Assembly: GCA_902515625.1 (NCBI GenBank)
Contig: CABXVD010000002.1
Location: 1-61,466, forward strand
Direction: 5' to 3'
DNA from: an uncultured Pelagibacteraceae bacterium
GTDB taxonomy: Bacteria > Pseudomonadota > Alphaproteobacteria > Pelagibacterales > Pelagibacteraceae
Length of the DNA stretch: 61,466 nucleotides
Shown one piece after another: positions 9,387-19,613 of the stretch. Made by a program: the position numbers and the translations under genes. Within the stretch, counting starts at the first letter, position 1. Each line of letters begins with the position of its first letter. Under the pieces are notes generated by a model, which searched no databases, was not told the DNA's origin, and saw only the letters and a list, made by a program, of their open reading frames with translations.

Positions 9387-10601
9387 ATGAGTAAAATCAA
9401 GGTAAAAAACCCAGTCGTAGAGTTAGACGGCGATGAAATGACTCGAATTATATGGGAGTTCATTAAGAATAAACTTATCTTACCATATCTTGATCTGGGA
9501 ATTGAATATTATGATCTTGGTATGAAAAGCCGTGACAATACTGATGATCAAATCACAATAGACTCAGCAAATGCCATCAAAAAAATCGGTGTTGGCATTA
9601 AATGCGCAACTATTACGCCTGATGAAGCAAGAGTAGAAGAATTTGACCTAAAAAAAATGTGGAGGTCACCAAATGGGACAATCAGAAATATAATCGGAGG
9701 GACTGTATTTAGAGAACCTATTATTTGTAAAAATATACCAAAACTTGTTCCATCTTGGACAGATCCAGTAATTATAGGAAGACATGCTTTTGGAGACCAG
9801 TATAGAGCAACAGATTTTAAAGTGCCTGGTAAAGGAAAAATGGAAATTAAGTGGACATCAGAAGATGGAAAAGATGAAATTAAATATGAGGTATTTAATT
9901 TCACTGGTCCAGGAGTAGCACTTTCAATGTATAATTTAGATAAATCCATTCAAGATTTTGCAAGATCCTGTTTTAGTTATGGGTTAATTAAAAAATGGCC
10001 AGTTTACATGTCTACGAAAAATACAATTCTAAAACAATATGACGGTCGATTTAAAGATATATTCCAAGAAGTATTTGACAATGAATATAAAGAAGAATTT
10101 GATAAAAATAATTTAACTTATGAACATAGATTAATTGATGACATGGTTGCATGTGCAATGAAATGGAGTGGTAAATATATTTGGGCTTGTAAAAATTATG
10201 ACGGTGACGTTCAGTCTGATACTATGGCACAAGGTTATGGATCATTAGGATTGATGACCAGTACACTTCTTACTCCAGATGGAAAAATTATGGAAGCAGA
10301 AGCTGCTCATGGAACTGTAACCAGACACTATAGAATGCATCAACAAGGTAAAGAAACTTCAACAAATCCTATTGCATCAATTTTTGCTTGGACAAGAGGG
10401 CTAGCTCATAGAGGAAAACTTGATAATAATGATGAATTAATAAAATTTGCACAAACGATTGAAAAAGTTTGTATCGAGTGTGTTGAAAATGGAGCTATGA
10501 CAAAGGATCTAGCGATACTAATTGGTCCATCAAGTAAGTACTTAACAACTAATCAATTTTTAGATGAAATTGACGGTAATCTTAAAGCAAAATTAAATTA
10601 A
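9387..10601 (+). CDS. icd: isocitrate dehydrogenase (NADP-dependent, eukaryote-like type)
   Basis: Icd oxidatively decarboxylates isocitrate to 2-oxoglutarate in the TCA cycle. The 404-residue protein starts [20 protein letters not shown], typical of the homodimeric class shared by many alphaproteobacteria and mitochondria. The substrate-site motif [19 protein letters not shown] (about 95-113) and the C-terminal [10 protein letters not shown] (about 309) are visible. An upstream ATG at 9330 would add 19 residues without similarity to the family, so 9387 is preferred. The last 9 bases overlap the end of the convergent alaS, leaving no room for a terminator. Confidence 0.95.
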   Translation: MSKIKVKNPVVELDGDEMTRIIWEFIKNKLILPYLDLGIEYYDLGMKSRDNTDDQITIDSANAIKKIGVGIKCATITPDEARVEEFDLKKMWRSPNGTIRNIIGGTVFREPIICKNIPKLVPSWTDPVIIGRHAFGDQYRATDFKVPGKGKMEIKWTSEDGKDEIKYEVFNFTGPGVALSMYNLDKSIQDFARSCFSYGLIKKWPVYMSTKNTILKQYDGRFKDIFQEVFDNEYKEEFDKNNLTYEHRLIDDMVACAMKWSGKYIWACKNYDGDVQSDTMAQGYGSLGLMTSTLLTPDGKIMEAEAAHGTVTRHYRMHQQGKETSTNPIASIFAWTRGLAHRGKLDNNDELIKFAQTIEKVCIECVENGAMTKDLAILIGPSSKYLTTNQFLDEIDGNLKAKLN

Positions 10602-13259
10602 AGCTTTAAGTTTTTCAAAAGCATCTTCAATTTTTGACTTATCCAGGCCACCAGCTTGAGCAAAATCTTTTCTTCCTCCACCACCCTGACCACCAATAAT
10701 CTCTGAACCAATCTTAACAAATTCAACAGCATCATATTTATTTGTTAAACTTTCTGTAACCCCAACTGCTATCCCTACTTTGTCATCTTTGCTTGCAAGC
10801 ACTATTACAATACCCTGAGATAAATCTTTTTTTCCTTGATCAACCAATTTTCTAAGTTCTTTAGGAGGAAGATCATCAACTTTTTGAAGTCTTAATTTTA
10901 TTCCATTAACATCTTGGTCTTTAATAATATTTTTTGATTTGTCATTTAAAATTGAATTTACAGAAAGAGTTTCAAATTGTTTTGTTAAATTTTTAATTGA
11001 ATTTTTTTGATCTGAATTATCTATGCTAGGTTTCCCTCCAAGCTTAATGATTTGCTGACTTAAATCTTTAATAGTTTCTTCATCTTTTTCAGAGGATAAT
11101 ACTGAAAGTTTTTCTTTATTTTTTAAATAATCTTCTAATTGTTTATCTCTTAAAGCCTCTATTCTTCTTACTCCTGCAGCTATTGAAGATTGGCTAACTA
11201 TTTTAAATTTTCCAATATCTCCAGTATTTTTAACATGGGTTCCACCACATAATTCTGTGGAGAAATACTTTCCATCCTCATCTCCCATAGAAAGAACCCT
11301 CACTTCATCACCATATTTTTCACCAAATAAAGCTAAAGCTCCATTTTCCACGGCTTCATCTGGTGTCATTAACCTGGTTTTAACATCTGACTTTTTTGAA
11401 ACCATCTTATTTACAAATTTCTCTATTTTATCAATTTCATCATTTTGAATAGGTTTCATATGGCTAAAATCAAATCTCAATCTGCTGGGCTCTACAAGAG
11501 AACCTTTTTGGGTAACATGATCTCCTAGTACTCTTCTTAAAGACTCATGTAAAAGGTGAGTTGCAGAGTGATAAGCTCTAGTATGATCTCTCCTTTCAAT
11601 ATTTATCTTCATTTCAACGCTATCATTAAGCTTTATAGAACCACTAACCACTCTCCCGTAATGTACAAATAAGTCTCCAAGTTTTTTCTGAACATCTGTT
11701 ACCTCAAATTTAAATTCATTTGATACAATCTCACCAGTATCTCCTACTTGACCTCCAGACTCTCCATAAAATGGAGTTTGATTTACTATAATCATCCCCT
11801 CATCGTTTTCTTTTAGTTGATCAACTTCCTTATTTTCTTTTAATAAAGACAAAACAACACCTTCAGCTTGATTTGTTTCGTAACCTAAAAATTCAGTTGG
11901 CTCTAATCTATCTTTAATTCCAAACCAAATATCCTCAACTGCAGCATCTCCTGAACCTTTCCAATTTTTTTTAGCAAGTTCTCTACTTTCTTTCATTAAA
12001 GATTTAAACTTATCTGTGTCAATAGACATTGATTTGTTTCTTAAAATATCTTCAGTAAGATCTAATGGGAAACCATAAGTATCATACAATTTAAACGCCA
12101 CCTCACCTGGTAAAACTTTATCAATTTTAGAAATTTCATCATTTAAAATTTTAATTCCTCTATCAAGTAGAACTAGAAATTTTTCCTCTTCCATTCTCAA
12201 AGTTTCTTTAATCAAGGACTCAGCTCTTACAAGTTCTGGATAATTTCCTGACATTTCATTTTTAAGAGTATCAAACAAATTATAAAAAACTGGTTCCTTG
12301 GATCCTAATAAGTGGGAGTGTCTCATTCCCCTTCTCATAATTCTTCTAAGTACATATCCTCTTCCTTCATTGGAAGGTAAAACACCTTCTGCAATTAAAA
12401 AAGAGCTTGCTCTTAAATGATCAGCAATTACTCTAAAGCTTGCAAGATTAGATTTATCTGATTTAACTTTTACAATCTCAGATGCTGAACTAATTATTTT
12501 TTTAAAATGATCTGTTTCATAGTTATCATGTGAACCTTGCAATAAAGCAGCTATTCTCTCCAATCCCATTCCAGTATCAACTGATGGTTTTGGTAAATTT
12601 ATTCTTTCGTTTTTTGAAACTTGCTCATATTGCATAAAGACTAAATTCCAAATCTCAATAAATCTGTCTCCATCTTCATCTTTGGAGCCAGGTAATCCTC
12701 CAGCTAAATGATCTCCATGGTCAAAAAAAATTTCAGAACAAGGTCCACAAGGACCCGTTTCCCCCATTGACCAAAAATTATCAGATGTAGCTATTCTAAT
12801 AATTCTGTCATCGCTAAAACCCGCTATTTTCTTCCAAAAATTGAAAGCTTCATCATCTTCGTGAAATACAGTTACATAAAGCCGGTCTTTATCTATGCCA
12901 AAATCTTTGGTGATCAAATCCCAAGCATAATGAATTGCTTGTTCTTTAAAGTAATCTCCAAAAGAAAAGTTTCCTAGCATTTCAAAGAATGTGTGATGAC
13001 GAGGTGTATAACCAACATTTTCAAGGTCGTTATGTTTTCCTCCTGCCCTGACACATTTTTGAGAAGTAGTCGCTCTTACATAATCTCTTTTTTCTAAACC
13101 TGTGAATACATTTTTAAACTGAACCATGCCAGAGTTGGCAAACATTAATGTTGGATCATTGTTGGGTACTAAATTACTAGACTCAACAATCTTATGCTCG
13201 TTCTTTTCAAAATACTTTAGAAAAGTGTTTCTTATTTCATTGAGTGTTTTGTCAGCCAT
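10593..13259 (-). CDS. alaS: alanyl-tRNA synthetase
   Basis: AlaS charges tRNA-Ala and clears mischarged species. The 888-residue protein contains the class II catalytic domain ([33 protein letters not shown] near residue 76, GMGLERIA near 244). The editing domain follows, with metal-binding SATHLLH (about 565-571) and CGGTHV (about 672-677). The C-terminal DHHA1-like end has [16 protein letters not shown]. Length and domain order are normal. It is transcribed from its own promoter in the short region after the recA terminator, and ends inside the last codons of icd. Confidence 0.97.
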   Translation of the reverse strand: MADKTLNEIRNTFLKYFEKNEHKIVESSNLVPNNDPTLMFANSGMVQFKNVFTGLEKRDYVRATTSQKCVRAGGKHNDLENVGYTPRHHTFFEMLGNFSFGDYFKEQAIHYAWDLITKDFGIDKDRLYVTVFHEDDEAFNFWKKIAGFSDDRIIRIATSDNFWSMGETGPCGPCSEIFFDHGDHLAGGLPGSKDEDGDRFIEIWNLVFMQYEQVSKNERINLPKPSVDTGMGLERIAALLQGSHDNYETDHFKKIISSASEIVKVKSDKSNLASFRVIADHLRASSFLIAEGVLPSNEGRGYVLRRIMRRGMRHSHLLGSKEPVFYNLFDTLKNEMSGNYPELVRAESLIKETLRMEEEKFLVLLDRGIKILNDEISKIDKVLPGEVAFKLYDTYGFPLDLTEDILRNKSMSIDTDKFKSLMKESRELAKKNWKGSGDAAVEDIWFGIKDRLEPTEFLGYETNQAEGVVLSLLKENKEVDQLKENDEGMIIVNQTPFYGESGGQVGDTGEIVSNEFKFEVTDVQKKLGDLFVHYGRVVSGSIKLNDSVEMKINIERRDHTRAYHSATHLLHESLRRVLGDHVTQKGSLVEPSRLRFDFSHMKPIQNDEIDKIEKFVNKMVSKKSDVKTRLMTPDEAVENGALALFGEKYGDEVRVLSMGDEDGKYFSTELCGGTHVKNTGDIGKFKIVSQSSIAAGVRRIEALRDKQLEDYLKNKEKLSVLSSEKDEETIKDLSQQIIKLGGKPSIDNSDQKNSIKNLTKQFETLSVNSILNDKSKNIIKDQDVNGIKLRLQKVDDLPPKELRKLVDQGKKDLSQGIVIVLASKDDKVGIAVGVTESLTNKYDAVEFVKIGSEIIGGQGGGGRKDFAQAGGLDKSKIEDAFEKLKALI

Positions 13260-13306
13260 ATTTTTAAAATACAGCTTTTTAATTCTATGTCTAGATAACG
13301 ATAGGG

Positions 13307-13331
13307 AAAAAAGGCGCTTAATTTAAGCGCC
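13307..13331 (-). terminator. rho-independent terminator of recA
   Basis: A perfect 7-bp stem GGCGCTT/AAGCGCC with a five-base loop occupies 13313-13331. Read on the minus strand it is followed by a run of six T (13307-13312). It lies about 20 bases past the recA stop. Bases further along the plus strand also give a short T run, so it may work in both directions. It is one of only two convincing intrinsic terminators in the window. Confidence 0.85.
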
Positions 13332-13353
13332 TTTTATTAATAAAGATGACCTA

Positions 13354-14508
13354 TTAATTCTTTTTAGATGGAGGAGTAACTTCTGCTTTTTCAGCTTCTT
13401 CTTTTTCAGCTACTTTTTTTTCTTTCTCAATTTTGTCTGGATCAAGCGGATTTCCTTCTATTTTCTTAGAAATTACTCCTGCTTTCTCTCTTATAGCCAT
13501 TTCAATTTCTGCAGCAACTTGAGGATTTTGAGCTAAATAAGTCTTGGCATTTTCTCTACCTTGACCAATTTTCTCACCTTTATAAGCATACCATGCTCCT
13601 GATTTTTCAATTATATCTGCTTTAGAACCAAGATCGACGAGTTCACCCATCTTGCTAATTCCTCTTCCATACATCAAGTCAAACTCTACAACTTTAAATG
13701 GTGGAGCAACTTTGTTTTTAACTACTTTAACTCTTGTTGAGTTACCAATTATTTCATCTTTATCTTTAATGGCACCAATTCTTCTAATGTCCATTCTTAC
13801 TGATGAATAAAATTTAAGTGCATTTCCACCTGATGTTGTTTCAGGACTTCCAAACATAACTCCAATTTTCATTCTGATTTGGTTAATGAAAATCATCATT
13901 GTGTTTGTGTTAGAAATTGAACCGGTTAATTTTCTTAAAGCCTGACTCATTAATCTTGATTGAAGACCAACATGATGATCTCCCATCTCTCCTTCGATTT
14001 CAGCTTTTGGAGTTAAAGCTGCAACAGAGTCAATAACAATTACTGAAATAGAGCCTGATTTTACTAGTGTATCAGCAATTTCTAAAGCTTGTTCACCAGC
14101 ATCTGGTTGTGAAATTAAAAGTTCTTCAGTATTAACACCTAATTTTTTTGCATAAACTGGATCTAAAGCATGCTCTGCATCAACAAATGCACAAATTCCT
14201 CCAGCTTTTTGAGCTTCAGCAACAACTTGTAATGCTAATGTTGTTTTTCCAGATGACTCTGGTCCGTAAACTTCAACAATTCTTCCCTTAGGCAATCCAC
14301 CTATTCCTAATGCTAAATCTAAACTTAAAGATCCTGTAGATATTGACTCAATATCCATAGCTCTTTTTTCACCTAGCTTCATTACAGAGCCTTTTCCAAA
14401 ATTATCTGTAATCTGAGCTATCGCAGCATCTAATGCTTTATTTTTCTCTTTGTTGTCTGCCTCTTGATCTTTAGTAGATTTAACTACTTTTAGGTTATTT
14501 TTAGTCAT
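13354..14508 (-). CDS. recA: recombinase RecA
   Basis: RecA catalyses strand exchange and, on single-stranded DNA, promotes self-cleavage of LexA/UmuD proteins. The 384-residue protein has the Walker A motif GPESSGKTT (82-90), the Walker B region [12 protein letters not shown] (about 159-170), and the loop motif around [11 protein letters not shown]. It is longer than the usual 350 because of a Lys/Asp/Glu-rich N-terminal extension of about 22 residues and a charged C-terminal tail. A Shine-Dalgarno-like GAGG sits 7 bases before the ATG. A possible SOS box lies 51-65 bases upstream. Confidence 0.98.
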   Translation of the reverse strand: MTKNNLKVVKSTKDQEADNKEKNKALDAAIAQITDNFGKGSVMKLGEKRAMDIESISTGSLSLDLALGIGGLPKGRIVEVYGPESSGKTTLALQVVAEAQKAGGICAFVDAEHALDPVYAKKLGVNTEELLISQPDAGEQALEIADTLVKSGSISVIVIDSVAALTPKAEIEGEMGDHHVGLQSRLMSQALRKLTGSISNTNTMMIFINQIRMKIGVMFGSPETTSGGNALKFYSSVRMDIRRIGAIKDKDEIIGNSTRVKVVKNKVAPPFKVVEFDLMYGRGISKMGELVDLGSKADIIEKSGAWYAYKGEKIGQGRENAKTYLAQNPQVAAEIEMAIREKAGVISKKIEGNPLDPDKIEKEKKVAEKEEAEKAEVTPPSKKN

Positions 14509-14558
14509 ATTTTGCCTCTTTTATTAAATTTTTTAACACTCGAATCATAATATTAAAT

Positions 14559-14573
14559 GTACACATTTTGTTC
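14559..14573. promoter_or_regulatory. recA: candidate LexA/SOS box upstream of recA
   Basis: The plus strand reads GTACACATTTTGTTC, which is GTAC-N7-GTTC. The alphaproteobacterial SOS box is the direct repeat GTTC-N7-GTTC, so this differs at one defined position. It lies 51-65 bases before the recA start codon, a usual operator position. A similar string, GTTCACCTTTTGATTC, occurs upstream of umuD. No lexA gene is in the window, so this is an inference from two sites only. Confidence 0.4.
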
Positions 14574-14616
14574 TCATTGGCAATATAATTATTTTATACC
14601 TCAAAAAGTTAAATAA

Positions 14617-15909
14617 TTACTTAAGATTTAGATATTGGCTATTTAAAAGTCCTACTGCTTTCAGGAGATTATATTGGGCCATAAGGTAGTTTTTCTCAGA
14701 ATTTGCCAAAGATATTTGAGCAGAAAGTAATAATGCATTTGATTGAATAACATCGAGAGTATTTCTTGATCCTCTCTCATACTCTGCTGCAATTCCCTCA
14801 TAAGCTATTTGAGATGATTTAACCTGAATTTTTACTGAGCTTAGAAAACTTTCTGAAGATTGCAAACTTGACCAGGCACTAGCAACATTAGTTTCATTAG
14901 TTCTAACAGCATCATCTAATAATAATCTTTTTCGTGTGGTTAAATTTGAGTTTTTATTAATAGTCGATCTTTTTTTCCCGCCAGAATAAAAAGGCCAATT
15001 TAAAGTTGCTTTTAATGTATCTTTTTCCCTTTCATCAATGGTTGAAGTAAGGTCATCTGAGTAAGATCTCTCTAAAGATAAAGATGCTGTAGGTTTTAAG
15101 TCGGACTCAGAAATTGCTAAATCTTTTTCAGACTTTTCTAGATCAAGTTTTGCAATTAAAATATCTGGATTATTTTGTTTAGAAAGATTAATGGCTTCAC
15201 TAAGACTACCTGGAATACCAACAATTGCGTTAGAATTTTTTTTCAATTGTTTTGGATCATTAATTTTTCCAATTATATTTTCATAGTTTAATTTACTGAT
15301 TAATAAATCACTTTTTGACTTTGCAAATTGAGCTTGAGCACCTGCAAGAGAAGATTCTGATTGTGCTAAATCTGTATTTGTAATCTGACCTCTATCTCTT
15401 CTAATCTTATCATTTTCTACTTGTCTAATTAGAAGATTTAAATTCTGTTCGTTTATTTCTAGTGTTTCTCTAGTTAATATTAAATTTGTAAAAGCATTAA
15501 TTGCACTATGAAGAATATCTTGCTCTTTCTTTACCAATTTAGCCTTTGCCAGGTCTAAAGCTGTAATATTTTTTTTAAGAGTTATATCTCTTCCAAAATC
15601 CAATATTGTTTGTTCTAATTTAATTGAAGTTGTAAGTGGATCAACGTCACTGATTGTTGCATCTCCTCCGCTTTGATTGGTTAGCTTATTGGTATCTTCA
15701 ATACTTTTAGATCCACTTAATGTTAATGAGGGTTTATAATCAGCCTTTGAAATATTTACGTCTTCCTCTGAAGCTTTAATATTTTCTCTTTCAGCATTTA
15801 GTTGAATATTATTTTGGTAAGTTTGGTTTAATGCATCATATAAAGTAACCGAAAATGCGTTACTAAAATAAAATAATGATAAACTAATTAGTACTAATAT
15901 TTTTTTCAT
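14617..15909 (-). CDS. tolC: TolC-family outer membrane channel protein
   Basis: This is a 430-residue outer membrane efflux protein. It begins with a signal peptide (MKKILVLISLSLFYFSNAFS, about 20 residues), then TLYDALNQTYQNN, the standard N-terminal helix of TolC-like proteins. Two internally related halves of long coiled-coil helices follow (AKSDLLISKLNYENIIG in the first; TLDVIQSNALLLSAQISLANSEKNY in the second, about 385-410). Such trimers form the outer exit of type I secretion and efflux systems. The inner-membrane partners are not adjacent. The gene symbol reflects the family; the specific partner is unknown. It overlaps the next upstream gene by 4 bases. Confidence 0.88.
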   Translation of the reverse strand: MKKILVLISLSLFYFSNAFSVTLYDALNQTYQNNIQLNAERENIKASEEDVNISKADYKPSLTLSGSKSIEDTNKLTNQSGGDATISDVDPLTTSIKLEQTILDFGRDITLKKNITALDLAKAKLVKKEQDILHSAINAFTNLILTRETLEINEQNLNLLIRQVENDKIRRDRGQITNTDLAQSESSLAGAQAQFAKSKSDLLISKLNYENIIGKINDPKQLKKNSNAIVGIPGSLSEAINLSKQNNPDILIAKLDLEKSEKDLAISESDLKPTASLSLERSYSDDLTSTIDEREKDTLKATLNWPFYSGGKKRSTINKNSNLTTRKRLLLDDAVRTNETNVASAWSSLQSSESFLSSVKIQVKSSQIAYEGIAAEYERGSRNTLDVIQSNALLLSAQISLANSEKNYLMAQYNLLKAVGLLNSQYLNLK

Positions 15910-16835
15910 TTGGTTTTATATACAGCAGATTTAATTTGATGGTTATCATTTAAATTCAAAATTATTGAGGCATATTTAGGCATATTCTTAAACATATTTT
16001 GAGTAATTCTCTGATAAGTTTGCATAAAATTAATTACATCCCCTTTACTCATTATTTTATGGCTACTTTTATTCTTAGTTTTGAGCCAAAGTTTTTTCTC
16101 CTGCTTTAATCGCCATTTTTGTAACAAGCTGAAGCTTTTAGCTTTTAAGTAAATCATACAATTAAGCTGTGAGTATAGCTTTTTATATTTTTTTTTTAAT
16201 TGTTGATTTACGTGTTTTCTCCAAATTAAATTTTGATCATTAGTTTTCTCAAGAGAGTTAATTGGTTTTTTTAATATTTTATTTAACTCAGACCTGGCGC
16301 CAACACACCAACCTTCAAATATAATAATATCTGGTTGTTCATTAATATTATTCCAGTTTTTCTTAGGAAATCTATCATCTATTGCCTTATTAAAATTTGG
16401 TAATTTCAATTTTTTAAATTTTTTGTTTTTTACTTTTTTAAAAAAATCTAACATCATCTTAATATCATGGGTACCTGGCACTCCCCTCGTCATTAACATT
16501 GGGTGAATTTTTTTTGATAAATTTATTCTTTCTTTTCTTGTTTTATAAAAATCATCAATTGAAATTTTAAATACTTTTAGTTTAAAATATTTTTCTAATA
16601 TAATTTTTATAATCGAGCTAATTGTGGTTTTGCCAGTTCCTTGTCCTCCTGCTAAACCTACAAAGTAAGGTTTTTTTTTGTTTGCTTTTTTTGCAATCCA
16701 AAAACATATTGGGATCAAAAAAGACTTTATCATCTTCTCTTTATTTTTAAATTTTTCAGTAGAAGTTTCTTGTGATGTAATAAATTTCACACAGTCATTT
16801 TTCACCTTATTAAAACAAAGACTTGCCGATTGCAT
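15906..16835 (-). CDS. D-glycerate 3-kinase-like P-loop kinase
   Basis: The 309-residue protein has a Walker A motif GGQGTGKT (63-70), then KISIDDFYKTRKER (about 92-105), MLMTRGVPGTHD (about 112-123) and IIIFEGWCVGARS (about 170-182). These are signatures of the plant-type glycerate kinase / yeast Tda10 group of the PRK/PanK fold. The likely reaction is phosphorylation of D-glycerate to 3-phosphoglycerate, feeding glyoxylate- or serine-derived carbon to glycolysis. About 55 N-terminal residues precede the core. It overlaps the TolC-like gene by 4 bases, which is probably compact packing rather than shared function. Confidence 0.72.
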   Translation of the reverse strand: MQSASLCFNKVKNDCVKFITSQETSTEKFKNKEKMIKSFLIPICFWIAKKANKKKPYFVGLAGGQGTGKTTISSIIKIILEKYFKLKVFKISIDDFYKTRKERINLSKKIHPMLMTRGVPGTHDIKMMLDFFKKVKNKKFKKLKLPNFNKAIDDRFPKKNWNNINEQPDIIIFEGWCVGARSELNKILKKPINSLEKTNDQNLIWRKHVNQQLKKKYKKLYSQLNCMIYLKAKSFSLLQKWRLKQEKKLWLKTKNKSSHKIMSKGDVINFMQTYQRITQNMFKNMPKYASIILNLNDNHQIKSAVYKTK

Positions 16836-16840
16836 AAAGA

Positions 16841-17206
16841 TTATTTTTTTTGGTCTAAAGGATGATTTTGCCCATCATTAACTGGAACATTTTCTAATGC
16901 AAGTGTATCAATTTCATCTATACAGCCAACATTGAAACCTGTCATTGCTGGATTTATTCTTGGATTATGATGGGTATAAATTCCACAGTCGGAGCAAAAG
17001 TAATGTTTGGCAATCTTTGAATGAAATTGGTAAAGTTTTAATTTATCTTCACCTTTAATAATTTTGAAATCTTCGTTTTTTACCATCGACATAATTGCAC
17101 CTTTTCTTTTACAAATAGAACAATTGCATTTTATTACTTTGGCTAAATCTCCATCTACATTAATCTCTGCCTCTACACTTCCACAATGACATTTTAGTAT
17201 TTTCAT
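16841..17206 (-). CDS. GFA/CENP-V fold zinc protein
   Basis: This 121-residue protein is a member of the glutathione-dependent formaldehyde-activating (GFA) family, whose members carry zinc in a small beta fold. Visible Cys motifs are CHCGSVEAE (residues 5-13), KCNCSICKRKGA (about 27-38) and HYFCSDCGIYTHHNP (about 69-83). These supply the structural and catalytic zinc ligands. Most family members are not proven to act on formaldehyde, so the substrate is unknown. It sits 6 bases after the SOUL gene and 5 bases before the glycerate-kinase-like gene. Confidence 0.8.
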   Translation of the reverse strand: MKILKCHCGSVEAEINVDGDLAKVIKCNCSICKRKGAIMSMVKNEDFKIIKGEDKLKLYQFHSKIAKHYFCSDCGIYTHHNPRINPAMTGFNVGCIDEIDTLALENVPVNDGQNHPLDQKK

Positions 17207-17212
17207 ATTTAT

Positions 17213-17770
17213 TTACCCTTTGTTTATATCTACTCTAAACATTATTTCATTTCTTTTTAACATTGGCAGAGTAAATGGTGAGTTATAAGATGCCCTTATT
17301 GGTGGGCTAAGAATTACGATTTTATCTTTTTTAAGTTGATTTTCTAAAATATCTTTATTTTTTAAAAAATTGTTATCTGAAGATCGACCTGAATATTTAA
17401 TCACTGCATAATATCCACCTTCTATAGTTAAAATCTTTATATCCGAATTGGATGGCTTGGGCGCATTATCTTTGTTGAATTTTGATGGCAAATAAAACTG
17501 CATTGTCATATTTCCGTTCTTAATTTCTTGGGTTACCGGAACAGTCATTTTAATCTCTTTTTTTTGCTTATTATTTCCTGAAATATAATTAAATAACTTT
17601 CTAAAACCATTACCCTGTGTTGTGTTAGTTTCTATCACCAAACGATCAAAATATTTTCTTATTTCATAGTTATTATTTTCATTTATTATCTCGTAGTTTG
17701 CTTCTTCGTATGCCATGGTTTGAGAACTTAAGGTTAATATTGAAATTAAAATTAGTAAAATTTTTTTCAT
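17213..17770 (-). CDS. exported SOUL-family heme-binding-like protein
   Basis: The 185-residue protein starts with a signal peptide (about residues 1-20, cut near TMAYEE). It then shows the SOUL family pattern: YEIRKYFDRLVIETNTTQ (about 34-51), GFRKLFNYISGNN, IKMTVPVTQ (about 75-83) and MQFYLPSKF, with the C-terminal RASYNSPFTLPMLKRNEIMFRV-like segment. SOUL/HBP proteins bind tetrapyrroles in some eukaryotes; bacterial exported members are uncharacterised. A periplasmic location is likely. It is the first gene of the minus-strand string down to the TolC-like gene; the divergent umuD lies 133 bases away. Confidence 0.8.
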   Translation of the reverse strand: MKKILLILISILTLSSQTMAYEEANYEIINENNNYEIRKYFDRLVIETNTTQGNGFRKLFNYISGNNKQKKEIKMTVPVTQEIKNGNMTMQFYLPSKFNKDNAPKPSNSDIKILTIEGGYYAVIKYSGRSSDNNFLKNKDILENQLKKDKIVILSPPIRASYNSPFTLPMLKRNEIMFRVDINKG

Positions 17771-17833
17771 TTTTAATTATTTAAACTATCTCTGGTTGAA
17801 GTTATCCACAACCATACAAAATGTAGTTTGGAT

Positions 17834-17861
17834 GTTCACCTTTTGATTCACTTTTGATTCA
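17834..17861 (+). promoter_or_regulatory. umuD: candidate SOS operator with 11-bp tandem repeat upstream of umuD
   Basis: An 11-base unit CTTTTGATTCA is repeated head-to-tail without gap at 17840-17850 and 17851-17861. The preceding bases make GTTCACCTTTTGATTC (17834-17849), close to the GTAC-N7-GTTC site in front of recA. A plausible -35 (TTGATT, 17854-17859) lies inside the second repeat, with a weak TACAAC -10 17 bases later at 17877-17882. A bound repressor would therefore block the promoter. Operator function is inferred. Confidence 0.4.
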
Positions 17862-17902
17862 GTTACAGACTCAAAATACAACCTCTTGAGTGTATTGTAT
17901 AA

Positions 17903-18328
17903 ATGCGCTATAAATTAGAACAAAACAGGAACATGAAACTAACAATCCCTTATTATCTACATAAAGCAGGCGCTGGTTTTCCTTCCCCTGCTACTGATTA
18001 TATCGAAGAAGATATTGATCTGAACATGCATTTAATAAGAAATGTTCCAGCCACTTTCATCATCAGAGTTCAGGGTAAGTCCATGATCGATGTTGGAATT
18101 AATGATGGAGATTTATTGGTAGTTGATAAGAGTTTAAAACCAAAAAATTTTTCAACAGTGATTGCAAATGTTCATGATGAGTTAGTGGTAAAAACTTTGG
18201 TTCAAGAGCGAGATAAAAAATTTTTAACTTCTGGATCTAAAGAATTTGCTGACAGAATTTTAATTAATGAAGAACAGGATATTTTTATTTGGGGGGTTGT
18301 AACTTATGTCATCCATTCTACGTACTAA
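17903..18328 (+). CDS. umuD: UmuD-like self-cleaving S24 peptidase (Pol V subunit)
   Basis: UmuD trims itself after RecA activation; the UmuD' dimer joins UmuC as DNA polymerase V for translesion synthesis. The 141-residue protein matches E. coli UmuD in numbering: the cleavage site is Ala24-Gly25 before FPSPATDY, the nucleophile is Ser60 in GKSMID, and the general base is Lys97 in LVVKTL. That match supports the ATG at 17903 over the one at 17933. There is no DNA-binding N-terminal domain, so it is not LexA. The end overlaps umuC by 23 bases. Confidence 0.93.
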   Translation: MRYKLEQNRNMKLTIPYYLHKAGAGFPSPATDYIEEDIDLNMHLIRNVPATFIIRVQGKSMIDVGINDGDLLVVDKSLKPKNFSTVIANVHDELVVKTLVQERDKKFLTSGSKEFADRILINEEQDIFIWGVVTYVIHSTY

Positions 18329-19583
18329 AAAGATAGCATTAGTTGATTGTAATTCTTTTTACGTTTCTTGTGAAAGATTATTTAATCCTAAAATAAGAAG
18401 AAAACCAGTTGTTGTTTTATCTAATAATGACGGTTGTATCATTTCACGATCTAATGAAGCAAAAGCTTTAGGAATTAAAATGGGTGAGCCCTACTTTAAA
18501 GGAAAAGATATTATCATTAAAAATAAAGTTGAGGTTTTCTCCTCAAACTATTCTTTGTATGGTGATTTATCTAGAAGAGTGATGCGAACTCTTAAAAGAT
18601 TTAATTCAGAAATAGAAGTCTATTCAATTGATGAAGCATTTTTAGATTTATCAAATTTTCCTGATGAAGATGTAGAAAAAATTGGCAAAGAAATTAGAGA
18701 AACTGTTTTACAGTGGACAGGTATTCCAACTAGTATCGGAATTGCCAAAACAAAAACTTTAAGTAAAGTTGCAAATCATATTGCAAAGAAAAAACAATCA
18801 GGAGTTACTAGTTTAATTGGTATAGAAAACTTAGATCCTATTTTAGAAAAAGTTGAAATTAATGATGTGTGGGGTGTTGGCAGGCAACTAACTAAGTTTT
18901 ATCAGAAGCATGGAATTTATAATGCTAAACAATTAAAAAACAAATCTAACACTTGGATCAAAAAATCTTCAAATGTTCTAAGCTCAAGAACAGCAATGGA
19001 GCTTAGAGGAATTCCTTGTATAGGCTTAGAGACAACTACCACTAAAAGAAAAAGTTGTGTTGTATCTAGATCATTTGGAAAAAGAATTGAAATGTTCCAA
19101 GAGTTAAAAGAAGCAGTTGCAAACTATTGTTTAAATGCCTCTGAAAAAATTAGATCAGAGTCTTTGGTTGCAAAAGCAATTACAGTTTTTGTTAGAACCA
19201 GTCCTTTCCAAAGAAACTTTGGCTATTATTCAAATGCAAAAACAGTTGATTTTCCAATTGCAACAAATAATAGTATTGAAATAGTTAAAACAGCAGTTTC
19301 AATTTTGGAAAGTATTTTTAAAAATGGATATCGTTATCAAAAAGCAGGGGTGATGCTAACAGGATTATCTAATGCAAGTGATAAAACAAATTTATTTACC
19401 TCTGCAAAAGATGAGAAAATAAACAGTTTAATGAGATCAATTGATAATACTAATCATCGATACGGAAGATCTACTTTAAGTGTTGCAAGCGCTGGAGTTC
19501 ATAAAAAATGGAATATGAGAAGGCAGTATTCCTCTAAAATTGATACAGCTGACTTTTATTGTCTGCCAACGATTAGAGCTTGA
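18306..19583 (+). CDS. umuC: Y-family DNA polymerase V catalytic subunit
   Basis: UmuC is the translesion polymerase of Pol V. The 425-residue protein shows the palm motif LVDCNSFYVSCER (about 12-24), NNDGCIISRSNEAK, the catalytic EVYSIDEAFLDLS (about 98-110), the helix-hairpin-helix WGVGRQLTKFY (about 188-198), and a little-finger domain ending with the UmuC-type C-terminus near RRQYSSKIDTADFYCLP. The 23-base overlap with umuD indicates translational coupling. No beta-clamp motif was confirmed by eye. Confidence 0.95.
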   Translation: MSSILRTKKIALVDCNSFYVSCERLFNPKIRRKPVVVLSNNDGCIISRSNEAKALGIKMGEPYFKGKDIIIKNKVEVFSSNYSLYGDLSRRVMRTLKRFNSEIEVYSIDEAFLDLSNFPDEDVEKIGKEIRETVLQWTGIPTSIGIAKTKTLSKVANHIAKKKQSGVTSLIGIENLDPILEKVEINDVWGVGRQLTKFYQKHGIYNAKQLKNKSNTWIKKSSNVLSSRTAMELRGIPCIGLETTTTKRKSCVVSRSFGKRIEMFQELKEAVANYCLNASEKIRSESLVAKAITVFVRTSPFQRNFGYYSNAKTVDFPIATNNSIEIVKTAVSILESIFKNGYRYQKAGVMLTGLSNASDKTNLFTSAKDEKINSLMRSIDNTNHRYGRSTLSVASAGVHKKWNMRRQYSSKIDTADFYCLPTIRA

Positions 19584-19613
19584 TTTATTTAACTTTTTGA
19601 ATAAAAAAACACT

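Noticed and set aside
17903-18328. Possibility that the S24 peptidase gene is lexA
   Set aside because: It lacks the N-terminal winged helix DNA-binding domain and matches UmuD numbering at Ala24-Gly25, Ser60 and Lys97, with umuC following.
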